Assembly: GCA_963728475.1 (NCBI GenBank)
Contig: CAVSKL010000001.1
Location: 248,001 to 312,000, forward strand
Source: CAVSKL01 sp963728475 [NCBI: Candidatus Eiseniibacteriota bacterium]
GTDB lineage: Bacteria > Eisenbacteria > RBG-16-71-46 > JABDJR01
Direction of reading: 5' to 3'
Length of the DNA: 64,000 bases
Within the stretch, counting starts at the first letter, position 1, and every line of letters starts with the position of its first letter. A program made the translations under genes and the position numbers. The notes beneath the pieces are model-generated. The model saw only the letters and a list, made by a program, of their open reading frames with translations, had not been told where the DNA came from and searched no databases. Of this stretch, positions 18,628-26,975 are shown one piece after another.

Positions 18628-19935
18628 CTACCCCTGTTCCTTGACCAGCGTCGGCGTGATCTCGATCACGAGGTCGGTCTGCTTCTTCTCCACCCGGTAG
18701 TGGCGGAAGAGGTACTTGATGAGCGGGATGTCGCCCAGGAGCGGCACCTTCTTGACGGTCTGGGTGTCTTCCTCCTGGAGCAACCCGCCCAGGTAGAACT
18801 TCTGCCCGTCCCGCACCCGCACCACCGAGCTGGCCCGGCGGGTGGAGGTCTCGGGAAGGTCGTTGTCCGGGCCCACGAAGGCGATGATCGTGCTCACCTC
18901 GGGCTTCACCTCGCTGGTGATGAAGCCGTCGTCGGAGATCCGGGGCGTGATGCCGAGCTTGACCCCGACGTCGATCTTCTCGAGCTGGACGGTCTGGAAG
19001 GCCCCCCCCTGGACCCCGGCCGAGGAAAGGCTGGTGATCACCACCGGCACCGTCTGGCCGATGAAGATCTCGGCGGGCTGGTTGTTCATGGTGGTGATCT
19101 TGGAGTTGGCCAGGAGCTTGGCCCGGCCCTGGGTGATGAGGGCGTCGATGGCCACCTCGAACGCCTCGTTCTGGCGGTACCAGTCGTTGGAGGTGTTGAC
19201 CTTGGAATAGTTCATGTCCGTCGGCGCCGCGTCGTTCTGCGACGACACCGGGTTCCCCTCGGTGATCACCTCGGTCCACTTGGTGATCTTCTCCCAGTCG
19301 ATCCCCAGCTCCTGGAGGTCGGTGGTGTTCACCTCCACCAGCCGCGCCTCGAACATCACCTGCTGCGGCCGCAGGTCCAGGTCCTTGATGATCCCCGCCA
19401 CCTCCTCGATGACCGACTGGGGGGCCTTCACGATCAGGCGGTTCCCCGACACGTAGGCCCGGACCTCCTTGGACACCACCTCCAGCGACCGGACCACCTC
19501 GTCGGCGTTGGCGTACTGGAGATTGAAGACCCGGGTGGTGAGCCCGGTCTGGGTGGCCAGACGCTGGGGGTCGGCGACCAGGATGGAATTGCCCACCCGC
19601 TCGTAGCCCAGGCCCGCCGCGCGCACCACCAGGTTCAGCGCCTCGATGAACGGCGTGTTCTTGAGGTGAATGCTGATGGCGCGGCCCTGGACCTCGGGGC
19701 TGGTCACGATGTTGAGCCCGCTCTTGTCCGCGAGCACCTCCAGCACCGCCACCACCTGGGTGCTGTCGGCGTCGAGGGAGATGATCTGGTTCGCGACCGC
19801 GTCCACGCGGTTCTCCTGGTCCTGATCCTGGTCCTGGGCCCGGGCCGGCGCGATTCCCGCTCCGGCGCCGGACCCGGCCAACACCAGGCCGGCGACCAGG
19901 GCAACCCTCCAGAATCCTGGCTTCAAGGCATTCAC
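18628..19935 (-). CDS. pilQ: PilQ-like secretin, outer-membrane pilus channel
   Basis: A 435-residue secretin. A signal peptide (VALVAGLVLAGSGAGAGIAP, then ARA) is followed by an acidic QDQDQDQ stretch, an STN-like domain (about 45-100, with LEVLADKSGLNIVTSPEVQG), a secretin N1-type domain (TTRVFNLQYANADEVVRSLE) and the C-terminal secretin domain, which ends in VPLLGDIPLIKYLFRHYRVE. It is much shorter than proteobacterial PilQ and lacks AMIN domains, so peptidoglycan anchoring must come from elsewhere or be absent. The start is a GTG preceded by AAGGAGAACGCC; the upstream gene is pilP and the downstream one pilT. Confidence 0.92.
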   Translation of the reverse strand: MNALKPGFWRVALVAGLVLAGSGAGAGIAPARAQDQDQDQENRVDAVANQIISLDADSTQVVAVLEVLADKSGLNIVTSPEVQGRAISIHLKNTPFIEALNLVVRAAGLGYERVGNSILVADPQRLATQTGLTTRVFNLQYANADEVVRSLEVVSKEVRAYVSGNRLIVKAPQSVIEEVAGIIKDLDLRPQQVMFEARLVEVNTTDLQELGIDWEKITKWTEVITEGNPVSSQNDAAPTDMNYSKVNTSNDWYRQNEAFEVAIDALITQGRAKLLANSKITTMNNQPAEIFIGQTVPVVITSLSSAGVQGGAFQTVQLEKIDVGVKLGITPRISDDGFITSEVKPEVSTIIAFVGPDNDLPETSTRRASSVVRVRDGQKFYLGGLLQEEDTQTVKKVPLLGDIPLIKYLFRHYRVEKKQTDLVIEITPTLVKEQG

Positions 19936-19958
19936 GGCGTTCTCCTTGCGTTCTGGGG

Positions 19959-20444
19959 TCAGTTCCCCACGCTCAGCGTGCGGGTTTCCCCGTCCTTAGA
20001 AACCACCACGGACTTGGGCGTGATGGAAACCACCGTCCATCCTTCGAACGTTTCGCCGGCGTGGAGGCGATCGGAACTCCGTCCGTCCAGCGAGAGCAGC
20101 ACCTCGGGGCGCTCCTTGTCGTACACCAGGAGCCGCACCACCGGGGACTTGAGCGGCTCCGGCTCCTGAGCCCTGGGGGGAGGCGGCGGCACGTACTTCC
20201 GGGGGGGAAGATGAAAGGGATCGCGCCCGGGCGCGCCGAGCGCATCCACCCGCGCGTCGCGGGCCTGGGCGGTGCGGACCATGGCCGCCTCTCCGTTCAC
20301 CGCCGTGGCCCGGGTTCCCGCCGCCGGGGAGAGCACCGACTGGAGCGCGACCCAGGCGCGGAATACCAGGTAGATCCCGGCCACCGCCAGGAGCAGGGCC
20401 GGCACCGCGGCGGTGCCGGTCTGGCGCTTGCGGGTCCGGGTCAT
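19959..20444 (-). CDS. pilP: PilP-like pilus assembly protein
   Basis: A 161-residue protein with one N-terminal transmembrane helix (AAVPALLLAVAGIYLVFRAW), a proline-rich linker containing the DPFHLPP segment (compare the DPF box of PilP proteins) and a small C-terminal beta domain (VRLLVYDKERPEVLLSLDGR ... GWTVVSITPKSVVV), as in PilP. The family links the inner-membrane PilNO complex to the PilQ secretin; here the N-terminus looks like a membrane anchor rather than a lipobox. The start overlaps the pilO stop (ATGA). It precedes pilQ by 23 bp, the usual order M-N-O-P-Q. Confidence 0.85.
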   Translation of the reverse strand: MTRTRKRQTGTAAVPALLLAVAGIYLVFRAWVALQSVLSPAAGTRATAVNGEAAMVRTAQARDARVDALGAPGRDPFHLPPRKYVPPPPPRAQEPEPLKSPVVRLLVYDKERPEVLLSLDGRSSDRLHAGETFEGWTVVSITPKSVVVSKDGETRTLSVGN

Positions 20445-20980
20445 GACGAACCCTCGCCGGCCAGGGTGAGCACGGTGATGTTGAGCTTGAGGCTCACCTT
20501 GGGGTCCTGCATCCCGGTGTCCATGGTGAAGGCGTCCACCCGGACGAGCGGACGGGCCTCTTCCAGCGACTTCAGGAACCGGATCTGGTCGTCGAAGCTC
20601 CCGTAGAGAGCCATGAAGTAGGTGGTGCGGGTGAAGGGATTGCCGGACTCCTTCCCCTCCAGGTTGAGACCCATCCGGGCCAGCCCCGCCTGGGTGCGCA
20701 GGCGCTCGAGGAGCGAGAGGGGATCGGCGCTCCGGTAGGGCGCCTTCCAGTCCCCGGCCGGGCCGCCGGGCCCCTCGACGTAGCCGAGGATCTCCCCGGC
20801 CTGCTCCTCGTGGGCGCGGTCGCGGGCGGCCGCTTCCTCGAGCTGCTGCTTCTGGACGACGAGAGCCCGGAGACGGTTCTCCTGCGGCCGGAACCACAAG
20901 AGATCCACGCCCAGGGCGGCGAGAAGCAGCAGGACCGCCACCGCCACCTCTCCGGAACTCCCCAGGGAGCGCTTGCTCAT
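20441..20980 (-). CDS. pilO: PilO-like pilus alignment protein
   Basis: A 179-residue bitopic inner-membrane protein: a short cytoplasmic N-terminus, one transmembrane helix (VAVAVLLLLAALGVDLLWF), a periplasmic coiled coil (about 30-65) and a ferredoxin-like C-terminal domain (FTRTTYFMALYGSFDDQIRF ... VRVDAFTMDTG). PilO pairs with PilN to form the periplasmic alignment complex. The ATG follows GGAGGAGGGGGCCCC and overlaps the end of pilN; its own stop overlaps the start of pilP. Assignment rests on topology, length and position between pilN and pilP. Confidence 0.88.
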   Translation of the reverse strand: MSKRSLGSSGEVAVAVLLLLAALGVDLLWFRPQENRLRALVVQKQQLEEAAARDRAHEEQAGEILGYVEGPGGPAGDWKAPYRSADPLSLLERLRTQAGLARMGLNLEGKESGNPFTRTTYFMALYGSFDDQIRFLKSLEEARPLVRVDAFTMDTGMQDPKVSLKLNITVLTLAGEGSS

Positions 20981-21548
20981 GGGGCCCCCTCCTCCTTGGC
21001 CGCGGGCGGGCGGCAGATCACCTGGAAGCTCTCCTGGGCCTTGCTCTGGGCGGTCCCGAGGTCGATGAGCGGAAAACGGGACGCGACCACCTCGCTATCC
21101 CGGAGGGCCTTCATGAGACCGATCACCGGAGAGAGGTCGGAGCCGCCGCCCAGGAGCCGCCCGTCCAGGTCGAGGCCGCTGAGGGCTCCCCGCCCCGCGC
21201 CCGTCCCCCCCGGACCTGGTTCAGGATGAGGTCCCGGGGAAGGGAGTTGGAGACCGCCCCCAGCATCACCGACCAGTCCACCCGGTCCAGCCGGGCCTGG
21301 ACGATCTGCCGGGCGAGCTGCAAGTCGGCGCTTTCATGGGCCGGGGCCGCCGCGGACCGGAGCCGGGCGATGTCCCCTTGCACCCCCGCCGCCCGCTCCC
21401 GGATCTGGAAGCCGGACAGGGCCAGGAAACCGATCAAGAGCACCTCCACGCCGATGGCGACGCCGAACGCCGCCCCCCGGAGGAGGCCGCGGCGCAGGAC
21501 GACGGACCGGTCCTGGCGCTCCCGGTACAGGTTGACGCGATACTTCAC
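20977..21548 (-). CDS. pilN: PilN-like protein, frameshifted in a G run
   Basis: The 5' part reads MKYRVNLYRERQDRSVVLRR, then a transmembrane helix (AFGVAIGVEVLLIGFLALSG) and a coiled coil, as in PilN. In the G7 run at about 21211-21217 the frame changes. Adding one G restores the rest of a normal PilN (GALSGLDLDGRLLGGGSDLS ... ESFQVICRPPAAKEEGAP), which ends in an ATGA overlap with pilO. As deposited, the first frame would end at 21123 with an aberrant tail. This may be a homopolymer sequencing error, a recent mutation or a slippage site. The start is a GTG preceded by GAGG, 8 bp after the pilM stop. Confidence 0.85.
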
Positions 21549-21555
21549 CCGGACC

Positions 21556-22593
21556 TCACCACCGTGCGAGCCCGACGGCTCCCGCCAGCCGGACCCGCTC
21601 TCCTGCGTCGGGAGCGGAGTCCCCGGAGATCCGGGCATCGCCCAGGGGGTCTCCGATCGCCACCTCGACCCGGAAGGCGTCCGCCAGCCGGTCCCGAAGC
21701 CCCGGCATGAGGGCGCCTCCCCCGCATAGAAAGATGTGCTCCACCTGCTGCGCCCTCCGGCGCACGCTCAGGAAACGAAGGGTCTCCTCGATCTCCGAGA
21801 TGAGGCCGTCCACCAGGTCGGCCAGGACCGTCACCGCCTGCTTGCCTTCCGGACCTTTCAGGTCCCGGATCATGGCCTCGGCGGCGGCGAGGTCGAACCC
21901 CAGGCGCTCCTGGAGCCGGCCGGTCAGATGTTCGCAGGTGCACCCCAGGTTCCGGGTATAGAGCCCACCCTGGGGCTGCACCGCGGCCAGCATGCTGTTC
22001 TGCGCCCCCAGATCGAGGACGACCAGGATCCCCTTGCCGTTCTTCTCCAGCTCGCCGTCCAGGACCGCGTTCACGGTGGGAAGCGGCTCCACGGTTACCT
22101 CGTGCGGGTCCACCCCGACCGAGGCCAGGATGCGGAGCACCTCGTCCCGCCGCGCCCGGGGGGCGGCGACCAGGAGCACTTCCTGGGCCGGGTCCTTGCC
22201 CTCCTCCCCCTTCGACTCTCCCAGGAGCTGGAAGTCCAGGACCGGGTTCTTGATGCTGTCTAGAGGCAGATGCTTCCTGGCTTCGAACGGAAGGGCGTTC
22301 CGGAGTTCCTCGGGGGATAGGGGAGGCAGGCTCACCTGGCGGACCTGGACGTCCTTTCCTCCCACCGCAGCCGCCACCCGGCCCAGCTTGCGGGTCTTGA
22401 GATCCAGCTCGCGCAAGAGTTCCGCCAGCGCCCGGCTCCGGCCCTCCCCCCCCTTGTCGTCGGGCCCCTCGACCCGTCTCAGACCCCAGTGGGTGAGCAC
22501 GGCTTCGCCCTCCGCGTTTTCTTCCATGCGGGCCAGCTTCACCGTGTGATGTCCAAGATCGATGCCGGTGGAGGCGACGGAACGCTGCAGCAA
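21556..22593 (-). CDS. pilM: PilM, actin-like cytoplasmic pilus protein
   Basis: A 345-residue ATP-binding protein of the FtsA/actin superfamily that forms the cytoplasmic ring binding the PilN N-terminus. The phosphate-binding motifs GIDLGHHTVKLARM (about 10-23) and VVLDLGAQNSMLA, and the adenosine motif HIFLCGGGALMPGL near residue 290, are all present. The start is TTG preceded by AAGGAGGGTTC, an excellent ribosome binding site; no ATG in the frame fits as well. It is followed by pilN after 8 bp and is preceded by 58 bp without a terminator from the PilX-like gene. Confidence 0.94.
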   Translation of the reverse strand: MLQRSVASTGIDLGHHTVKLARMEENAEGEAVLTHWGLRRVEGPDDKGGEGRSRALAELLRELDLKTRKLGRVAAAVGGKDVQVRQVSLPPLSPEELRNALPFEARKHLPLDSIKNPVLDFQLLGESKGEEGKDPAQEVLLVAAPRARRDEVLRILASVGVDPHEVTVEPLPTVNAVLDGELEKNGKGILVVLDLGAQNSMLAAVQPQGGLYTRNLGCTCEHLTGRLQERLGFDLAAAEAMIRDLKGPEGKQAVTVLADLVDGLISEIEETLRFLSVRRRAQQVEHIFLCGGGALMPGLRDRLADAFRVEVAIGDPLGDARISGDSAPDAGERVRLAGAVGLARW

Positions 22594-22651
22594 GAACCCT
22601 CCTTCTTGGCTGCGCCGGGTCTGGTTTCGTGCCGGTAGGATACCCGTTTGT

Positions 22652-24019
22652 CTAGTTCGCGGCTACCTCCCGCCATTCGAGGACGGTCATGATCCCGGTG
22701 GTCCCGCTCTGCTTGGTGATCTGCAGCTCCGGAGGGAGGCGGGCCAGGAACGACTCGTCGTAGGTCAGGGTGGGGCCGCCCGTGCTCGACCAGTCGTGAA
22801 GCACGATGACCGCCCCGGTCAGGCTCAGATCCCCGTTGATGCCGTAGGCGTCGTGGGTGACGTAGACCAGCCCCGGATAGGCCGGGGTGCCCAGGGTCAC
22901 CTGCGCGTTCCCCTGGTCGAAATCGTGGCAGACCAGGGTGAGGCCGTTATCGGGTTCGAAGGTGGCGGCGGTCTTGAAGTCGACCACCCCCCCCGACCAG
23001 TACTTGGTGTCCAGGCGCTGATCGTCCGAGGCCCCGGTGAACCGGGTGTTGATGATGGTGGCGTGAATGGAAGGATCGCCCGGGTTCTGCTGGAAGTGCA
23101 GGTTCACCAGCTTGGCCGGATAGGGGGTGACCGGCTCGGCGAAGTTCACCACCACCGAGTGCTGTCCGGCCAGGGTGTCGGCCCGGAAGAAGGCGGCGGG
23201 GGCGCCGGTGTTGGTGAACCAGGTCTTGATCTCGGGGGGGCCGAAATCGAACTGGTAGCGGCCCGACTTGAAGGACAGCACGGAGCTCAGCGAGTCCCCC
23301 ATGGATCCGGTCACGTTCACCCCGTTCTTGTAGATCCAGCAGTAGGCCTTTCCCCCGGGGCTCGACAGGAACGGGGACACGTACACCTGGTAATAGGTGG
23401 AGTTCGGGTACCGGGCCGGCTCGGTGTAGATCTTGGGCGGATTGAGCGGGAAGCCGTCGGTGTAGGTCCCGCCGCACTTCAAGTGCACGTCGTTGGGCCC
23501 GAAGTCGGCGTCGTTGTTGGCGTGGGCGTCGCCCTGGAGGCAGATGTTGCCGTTGGCGTCGATGTCGTGCATCACGATCATGAGCTTGGACTGGAGGATC
23601 GACGGCACCGTGGCCCAGGTGTCCACCGCCCGGTCCGCCCCCCGCACGTGCCCGGTGGAGTGAACCTTGACCACGTCCATCCCCTGGTACTGGGAGTTTC
23701 CGTTCCAGGTGGAGGGCGTCACGGTCACGTCGTAGGTGCCGTGCCCGCCGGAGGCTCCGCTCACCGGACCCGTCCAGCTCAGGTCCACCGCGAACTCCCC
23801 CCGGGCCCGCTCGATCCCGGCGTCGGCCAGATAGAACGCCTCCGAGGAGTTCTCGCGGTACACCGCCTGATGGGTCTCGTAGGCGGCCATGGCAAAGTAC
23901 GCCGCACCGATCAACGTGACCAGGAAGGCGAAGATGGTCACCGTGAACAGGGCGAAGCCCCGCTCGTCCCCCCACTTTCCCCCCCGATGAACGTGTGCGC
24001 TGACGAGGTCCGGTTTCAT
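22652..24019 (-). CDS. PilX-like pilus-associated protein with large ectodomain
   Basis: A 455-residue protein whose N-terminus matches PilX-type minor pilins: a basic leader, then GFALFTVTIFAFLVTLIGAA and a helical stretch ending SSEAFYLADAGIERARGEF. The remainder (about 80-455) is a large beta-rich exported domain with no motif I recognise; fragments such as INGDLSLTGAVIVLHDWSST near the C-terminus recall the repetitive turns of pilus-tip or adhesin-like modules. The ATG follows GGAGGGGGGAATCGGT. It sits after pilV- and pilW-like genes, so the trio is likely a minor-pilin set that primes or tips the fibre; the tip role is inference. Confidence 0.75.
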   Translation of the reverse strand: MKPDLVSAHVHRGGKWGDERGFALFTVTIFAFLVTLIGAAYFAMAAYETHQAVYRENSSEAFYLADAGIERARGEFAVDLSWTGPVSGASGGHGTYDVTVTPSTWNGNSQYQGMDVVKVHSTGHVRGADRAVDTWATVPSILQSKLMIVMHDIDANGNICLQGDAHANNDADFGPNDVHLKCGGTYTDGFPLNPPKIYTEPARYPNSTYYQVYVSPFLSSPGGKAYCWIYKNGVNVTGSMGDSLSSVLSFKSGRYQFDFGPPEIKTWFTNTGAPAAFFRADTLAGQHSVVVNFAEPVTPYPAKLVNLHFQQNPGDPSIHATIINTRFTGASDDQRLDTKYWSGGVVDFKTAATFEPDNGLTLVCHDFDQGNAQVTLGTPAYPGLVYVTHDAYGINGDLSLTGAVIVLHDWSSTGGPTLTYDESFLARLPPELQITKQSGTTGIMTVLEWREVAAN

Positions 24020-24050
24020 ACCGATTCCCCCCTCCGGGTGCGGTGTTCCC

Positions 24051-24554
24051 TCACGGCGTGGCCTGCGTGAAAGGGCGGTTGCGGATGGACGCCTTGCTGT
24101 CCACCCTGACCTTGTTCTGGGCGGGGTCCTGAAGCTGGAGCTGGATGACCACGGTGGTGGTGTCCGGGTTGATCTCGAAGTGAAGCAGGGTGCAAGTGTC
24201 GTCGACGAGCGGCTGGTTGTCCTGCATCACCCGGGCGTCGAGGCCCGATCCCGCAAGGTAATAGCGGTGGATGAGGTCCCCGGCCTGGTCGTAGAGCGTG
24301 ATGTCGGAAACGGAGCCGTAGTCCACCCAGCGGGCGTGCCGCACGTCGCGCTCGATCTGCTCCACGGAGCGGCTGGCCTCGCCCTGCATGGCGAGCTTGT
24401 TCCCGCCCTGCTTGAAGGACCTCTGGTTGGTGAACACGACGGTCCCCGCAGCAATGACCACGAACAGCGAGATGAAGCTCGCGATCAGAAGCTCGATGGT
24501 GGTGTAGCCCGGGACGCCGCGCGGGATGCGCCCGGAGATGGGCCGAGCGTTCAC
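24051..24554 (-). CDS. PilW-like minor pilin
   Basis: A 167-residue type IV prepilin-like protein. The prepilin peptidase site is in PGYTTIELLIASFISLFVVI: cleavage after Gly, with Glu five residues on (+5). A short globular domain follows. The leader is 16 residues. The start is a GTG overlapping the stop of the preceding pilV-like gene (GTGA), which indicates tight translational coupling. The C-terminal domain lacks the disulfide loop of major pilins. With the PilV- and PilX-like neighbours it should form part of the minor pilin complex in the inner membrane. Confidence 0.82.
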   Translation of the reverse strand: MNARPISGRIPRGVPGYTTIELLIASFISLFVVIAAGTVVFTNQRSFKQGGNKLAMQGEASRSVEQIERDVRHARWVDYGSVSDITLYDQAGDLIHRYYLAGSGLDARVMQDNQPLVDDTCTLLHFEINPDTTTVVIQLQLQDPAQNKVRVDSKASIRNRPFTQATP

Positions 24555-25036
24555 AGGCGGCTCCTCCCGATGAGCGTGGTGGCGTCCAGGGTGCGGGTGG
24601 CCAGGTTGGACTGGTTATAGTCCACGGGGAAGGTCCACTTGACCGTGGCCCGGACCCGGGTCAAGAAGTCGTTGACGGGATTGCCGGCGGCGACGGTGTC
24701 GGCCTCGGTGACCCACAGCGACACGGTGTAGCTGCGTCCGTCCACCGCGTAGGTGGTGTCGTTGGCCGAGCTGCCGTTCCCGGCGGCGCGGGACTGGATG
24801 TAGTCGAAGCTCCACCGGCGGGCCTGTTCCAGGCGATCCTGGGCCACCGCGGTGGCCTTCCGGCGGTCCTCCTCGTAATCGACCTGGGTCCGCCCCCGGG
24901 TGAAGTACTGGGCCAGGCCGTACATGACCACGATGAGGAGGATCGAGGCCACCAGGACCTCGATCAAGGAAAATCCCTCCTGGCTGAGCCCCAGGGCCCG
25001 GCGGGGGGATCGGGTTCGGACGGACGTTCTTTTCAT
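24551..25036 (-). CDS. PilV-like minor pilin
   Basis: A 161-residue prepilin-like protein with a basic leader (MKRTSVRTRSPRRALGLSQE) and the class III signal GFSLIEVLVASILLIVVMYG (Glu at +5). A helix and a small C-terminal domain follow. The ATG at 25036 was chosen over a GTG two codons earlier (25042); neither has a strong ribosome binding site. The stop overlaps the start of the PilW-like gene. It lies downstream of pilA beyond a 9-bp-stem hairpin, which could lower its expression compared with the major pilin. Confidence 0.83.
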   Translation of the reverse strand: MKRTSVRTRSPRRALGLSQEGFSLIEVLVASILLIVVMYGLAQYFTRGRTQVDYEEDRRKATAVAQDRLEQARRWSFDYIQSRAAGNGSSANDTTYAVDGRSYTVSLWVTEADTVAAGNPVNDFLTRVRATVKWTFPVDYNQSNLATRTLDATTLIGRSRL

Positions 25037-25066
25037 GGGCACCGTGATCCGCTGGTGGAGCTTGGG

Positions 25067-25091
25067 CCGCCCGGCAAGTTCCGCCGGGCGG
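25067..25091 (-). terminator. Hairpin downstream of pilA
   Basis: A perfect 9-bp stem (CCGCCCGGC/GCCGGGCGG) with a 7-nt loop lies 23 bp beyond the pilA stop. There is no U-tract on the minus strand, so it may act as an attenuator or mRNA 3'-end stabiliser. That would give more pilA than minor pilin mRNA, a common arrangement. Confidence 0.5.
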
Positions 25092-25114
25092 CCTCCACTC
25101 CGGTTCGAATGGGT

Positions 25115-25543
25115 CTACAGGCCGGTCACGACCGGTGCATCCCCGTTCGAGTTGATGGTTTGAATCGTCTCTACCACCACTACCCCCGCCATCTTGGCGA
25201 TGCCGGTGGCCGTGATCTCGAGCGCAGTCGTGGTGGCGTCGCCGCCGCCGCCCCCCGTGATGGCGTAGGTGAAGTTGGGCGTGGCCGAGAGGTCCACGAT
25301 CCCCGTCGCCCCGGACGGCCAGAGCGGATTGCCGACGCCGTTCTGGTTCTCCTGCCCGTACGCCTTGGCCGCGGTGACGATCTCGCCGATCCGGCCGGTG
25401 GCCTCGGTGACGCGCGCGTTCTTGATGTACTTCCCGTAGATCGGAATCGCGATGGCGGCGAGGATCCCGACGATCACCACCACCACCATGAGTTCGATCA
25501 TGGTGAAGCCCTTCTGTCCTTGCTTTTTGCGGAAGCGGTTCAT
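25115..25543 (-). CDS. pilA: PilA, major type IVa pilin
   Basis: A 142-residue prepilin and structural subunit of the pilus. The leader of 12 residues ends in Gly; the mature N-terminus is [20 protein letters not shown], with Glu at +5. The rest is a short globular domain rich in Thr, Gly and Ala ([18 protein letters not shown]) without a cysteine pair. The ATG follows a near-perfect AGGAGGT ribosome binding site, the strongest in the cluster, as expected for an abundant product. It lies between pilC and the minor pilin genes. Confidence 0.95.
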   Translation of the reverse strand: MNRFRKKQGQKGFTMIELMVVVVIVGILAAIAIPIYGKYIKNARVTEATGRIGEIVTAAKAYGQENQNGVGNPLWPSGATGIVDLSATPNFTYAITGGGGGDATTTALEITATGIAKMAGVVVVETIQTINSNGDAPVVTGL

Positions 25544-25641
25544 ACTGCGAAACCTCCTAGAGAGTCACGGGACTTGGAACGAACTGAGTTGCCACCACCC
25601 CACCACCCGGAGCCGGACCCCCTGGCCCGCGCCTTGGAAAA

Positions 25642-26901
25642 TCACTTTCCGGTGTAGTTGTACCCTCCCTGGAACACCGCCTGCCCCAGGTAGAAGATCG
25701 GGAGGAACATGGTGACCACCACCACCCCCACGATCAGACCCACGAAGATGATCAGGATCGGCTCGATGAGGCTGGTGAGCCCCTGCACCGCGGCCTCGAC
25801 CTGGCGGTCGTAGAACTCCGAGGATTTCAGGAGCATGCTGTCGAGCTGGCCGCTCTCCTCGCCGGTGGCCATGAGCTGCAGCACCATCTCCGGCATCCGC
25901 CGGGTGGCGCGGAAGGCGGGGGTGAGTTCCTCGCCCCGGGACACCCGGTCCTTCACCCCGTCCAGCGCCCGCGCGAGCACCGCGTTCCCGGTGGCCCCCT
26001 TGGTGAGTTCCAGGGCGTCGAGCACCGGGAGCCCGCTCTGGAGCAGGATCCCCAGGGTGCGGTTCATGCGGGAGATGGTGGCCTTGCGGATGATGGGGCC
26101 GAACACCGGCACCCCGATCAGGAACCCGTCCTTCACGTAGCGGCCGGAGGCGGTCTTGGTCCAGAGCCAGAACAGCACGATCACCCCGATCAACAGGGAG
26201 ATCGAGATGACCGCGTTGTCGCGGATGAGATGGCTCACCCCGAGCACGACCAAGGTGGGTCCGGGGAGCTTGGCCCCGAAGCTGGCGTAGATCCCCTCGA
26301 AGGTGGGGACGATCTTGAGGAGCAGGAACAGGGTGATGGCGATGGCGAAGATGAAGACGAAGCTCGGATAGGACATGGCCGCCCGGACCTTGGTCTTGAT
26401 CGCGTCGAGTTTTTCCAGGTAGACCGCCAGCTCCTGGAGGATCTTGTCCAGGGTCCCGGCCGACTCCCCCGCCCGCACCATGCTGATGTAGAGGTTGTTG
26501 AACACCCGGGGGTGCTCGGCCAGCGCGTCGGCCAGGCTGTTTCCCCCCTCCACCGTCTCCGCCACCCGGCCCACGGTGCGGGAGAGCACGCGGTTGGACT
26601 CGTCCTTGGCCAGGCCGCGGAGGCCTCGGACCAGGGGGATGCCCGCCTCGAAGAGCGTGGAGAGCTGCCGCGTGAAGAGCGCCAGATCGCGGGTGCCGAC
26701 CCCGCCGCCCAGGACCGGGCGGTTCAGCCGCTCCTTCCAGCTCTTGGCGCGGTCGCCGAAGAGCGAGTCCTCGGCCACGTGCAGCACGATGTAGCCCCGG
26801 CGATGGAGGTCCTCCACCACCTGGTCCACGCTGGCGCCGGCGAGCACGCCGCTCATCTCTTCGCCGCTATGGGACTTGGCCACGTATGCGAAATTTGGCA
26901 T
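25642..26901 (-). CDS. pilC: PilC, inner-membrane pilus platform protein
   Basis: A 419-residue polytopic protein on which PilB and PilT act. Two T2SSF domains are seen (about 75-200 and 275-400), with the typical segments LALFTRQLSTLFEAGIPLVR and GILLQSGLPVLDALELT and three transmembrane helices, the last being IEPILIIFVGLIVGVVVVTM. The N-terminus MPNFAYVAKSHSGEEMSGVL is standard. It follows pilB by 74 bp and precedes pilA by 98 bp on the same strand. Confidence 0.96.
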   Translation of the reverse strand: MPNFAYVAKSHSGEEMSGVLAGASVDQVVEDLHRRGYIVLHVAEDSLFGDRAKSWKERLNRPVLGGGVGTRDLALFTRQLSTLFEAGIPLVRGLRGLAKDESNRVLSRTVGRVAETVEGGNSLADALAEHPRVFNNLYISMVRAGESAGTLDKILQELAVYLEKLDAIKTKVRAAMSYPSFVFIFAIAITLFLLLKIVPTFEGIYASFGAKLPGPTLVVLGVSHLIRDNAVISISLLIGVIVLFWLWTKTASGRYVKDGFLIGVPVFGPIIRKATISRMNRTLGILLQSGLPVLDALELTKGATGNAVLARALDGVKDRVSRGEELTPAFRATRRMPEMVLQLMATGEESGQLDSMLLKSSEFYDRQVEAAVQGLTSLIEPILIIFVGLIVGVVVVTMFLPIFYLGQAVFQGGYNYTGK

Positions 26902-26975
26902 GGCGTTCTGGGTGATTTCCCCCGAACCCGGACCGGATTCACGACCGGAACGGTTCGGTTTTCAATCCCGTATCG

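Noticed and set aside
25544-25641. Possible sigma-54 promoter (TGGCAACTCAGTTCG) upstream of pilA on the minus strand
   Set aside because: The -24 GG is present but the -12 dinucleotide is CG rather than GC at the required spacing, so the element does not meet the consensus.
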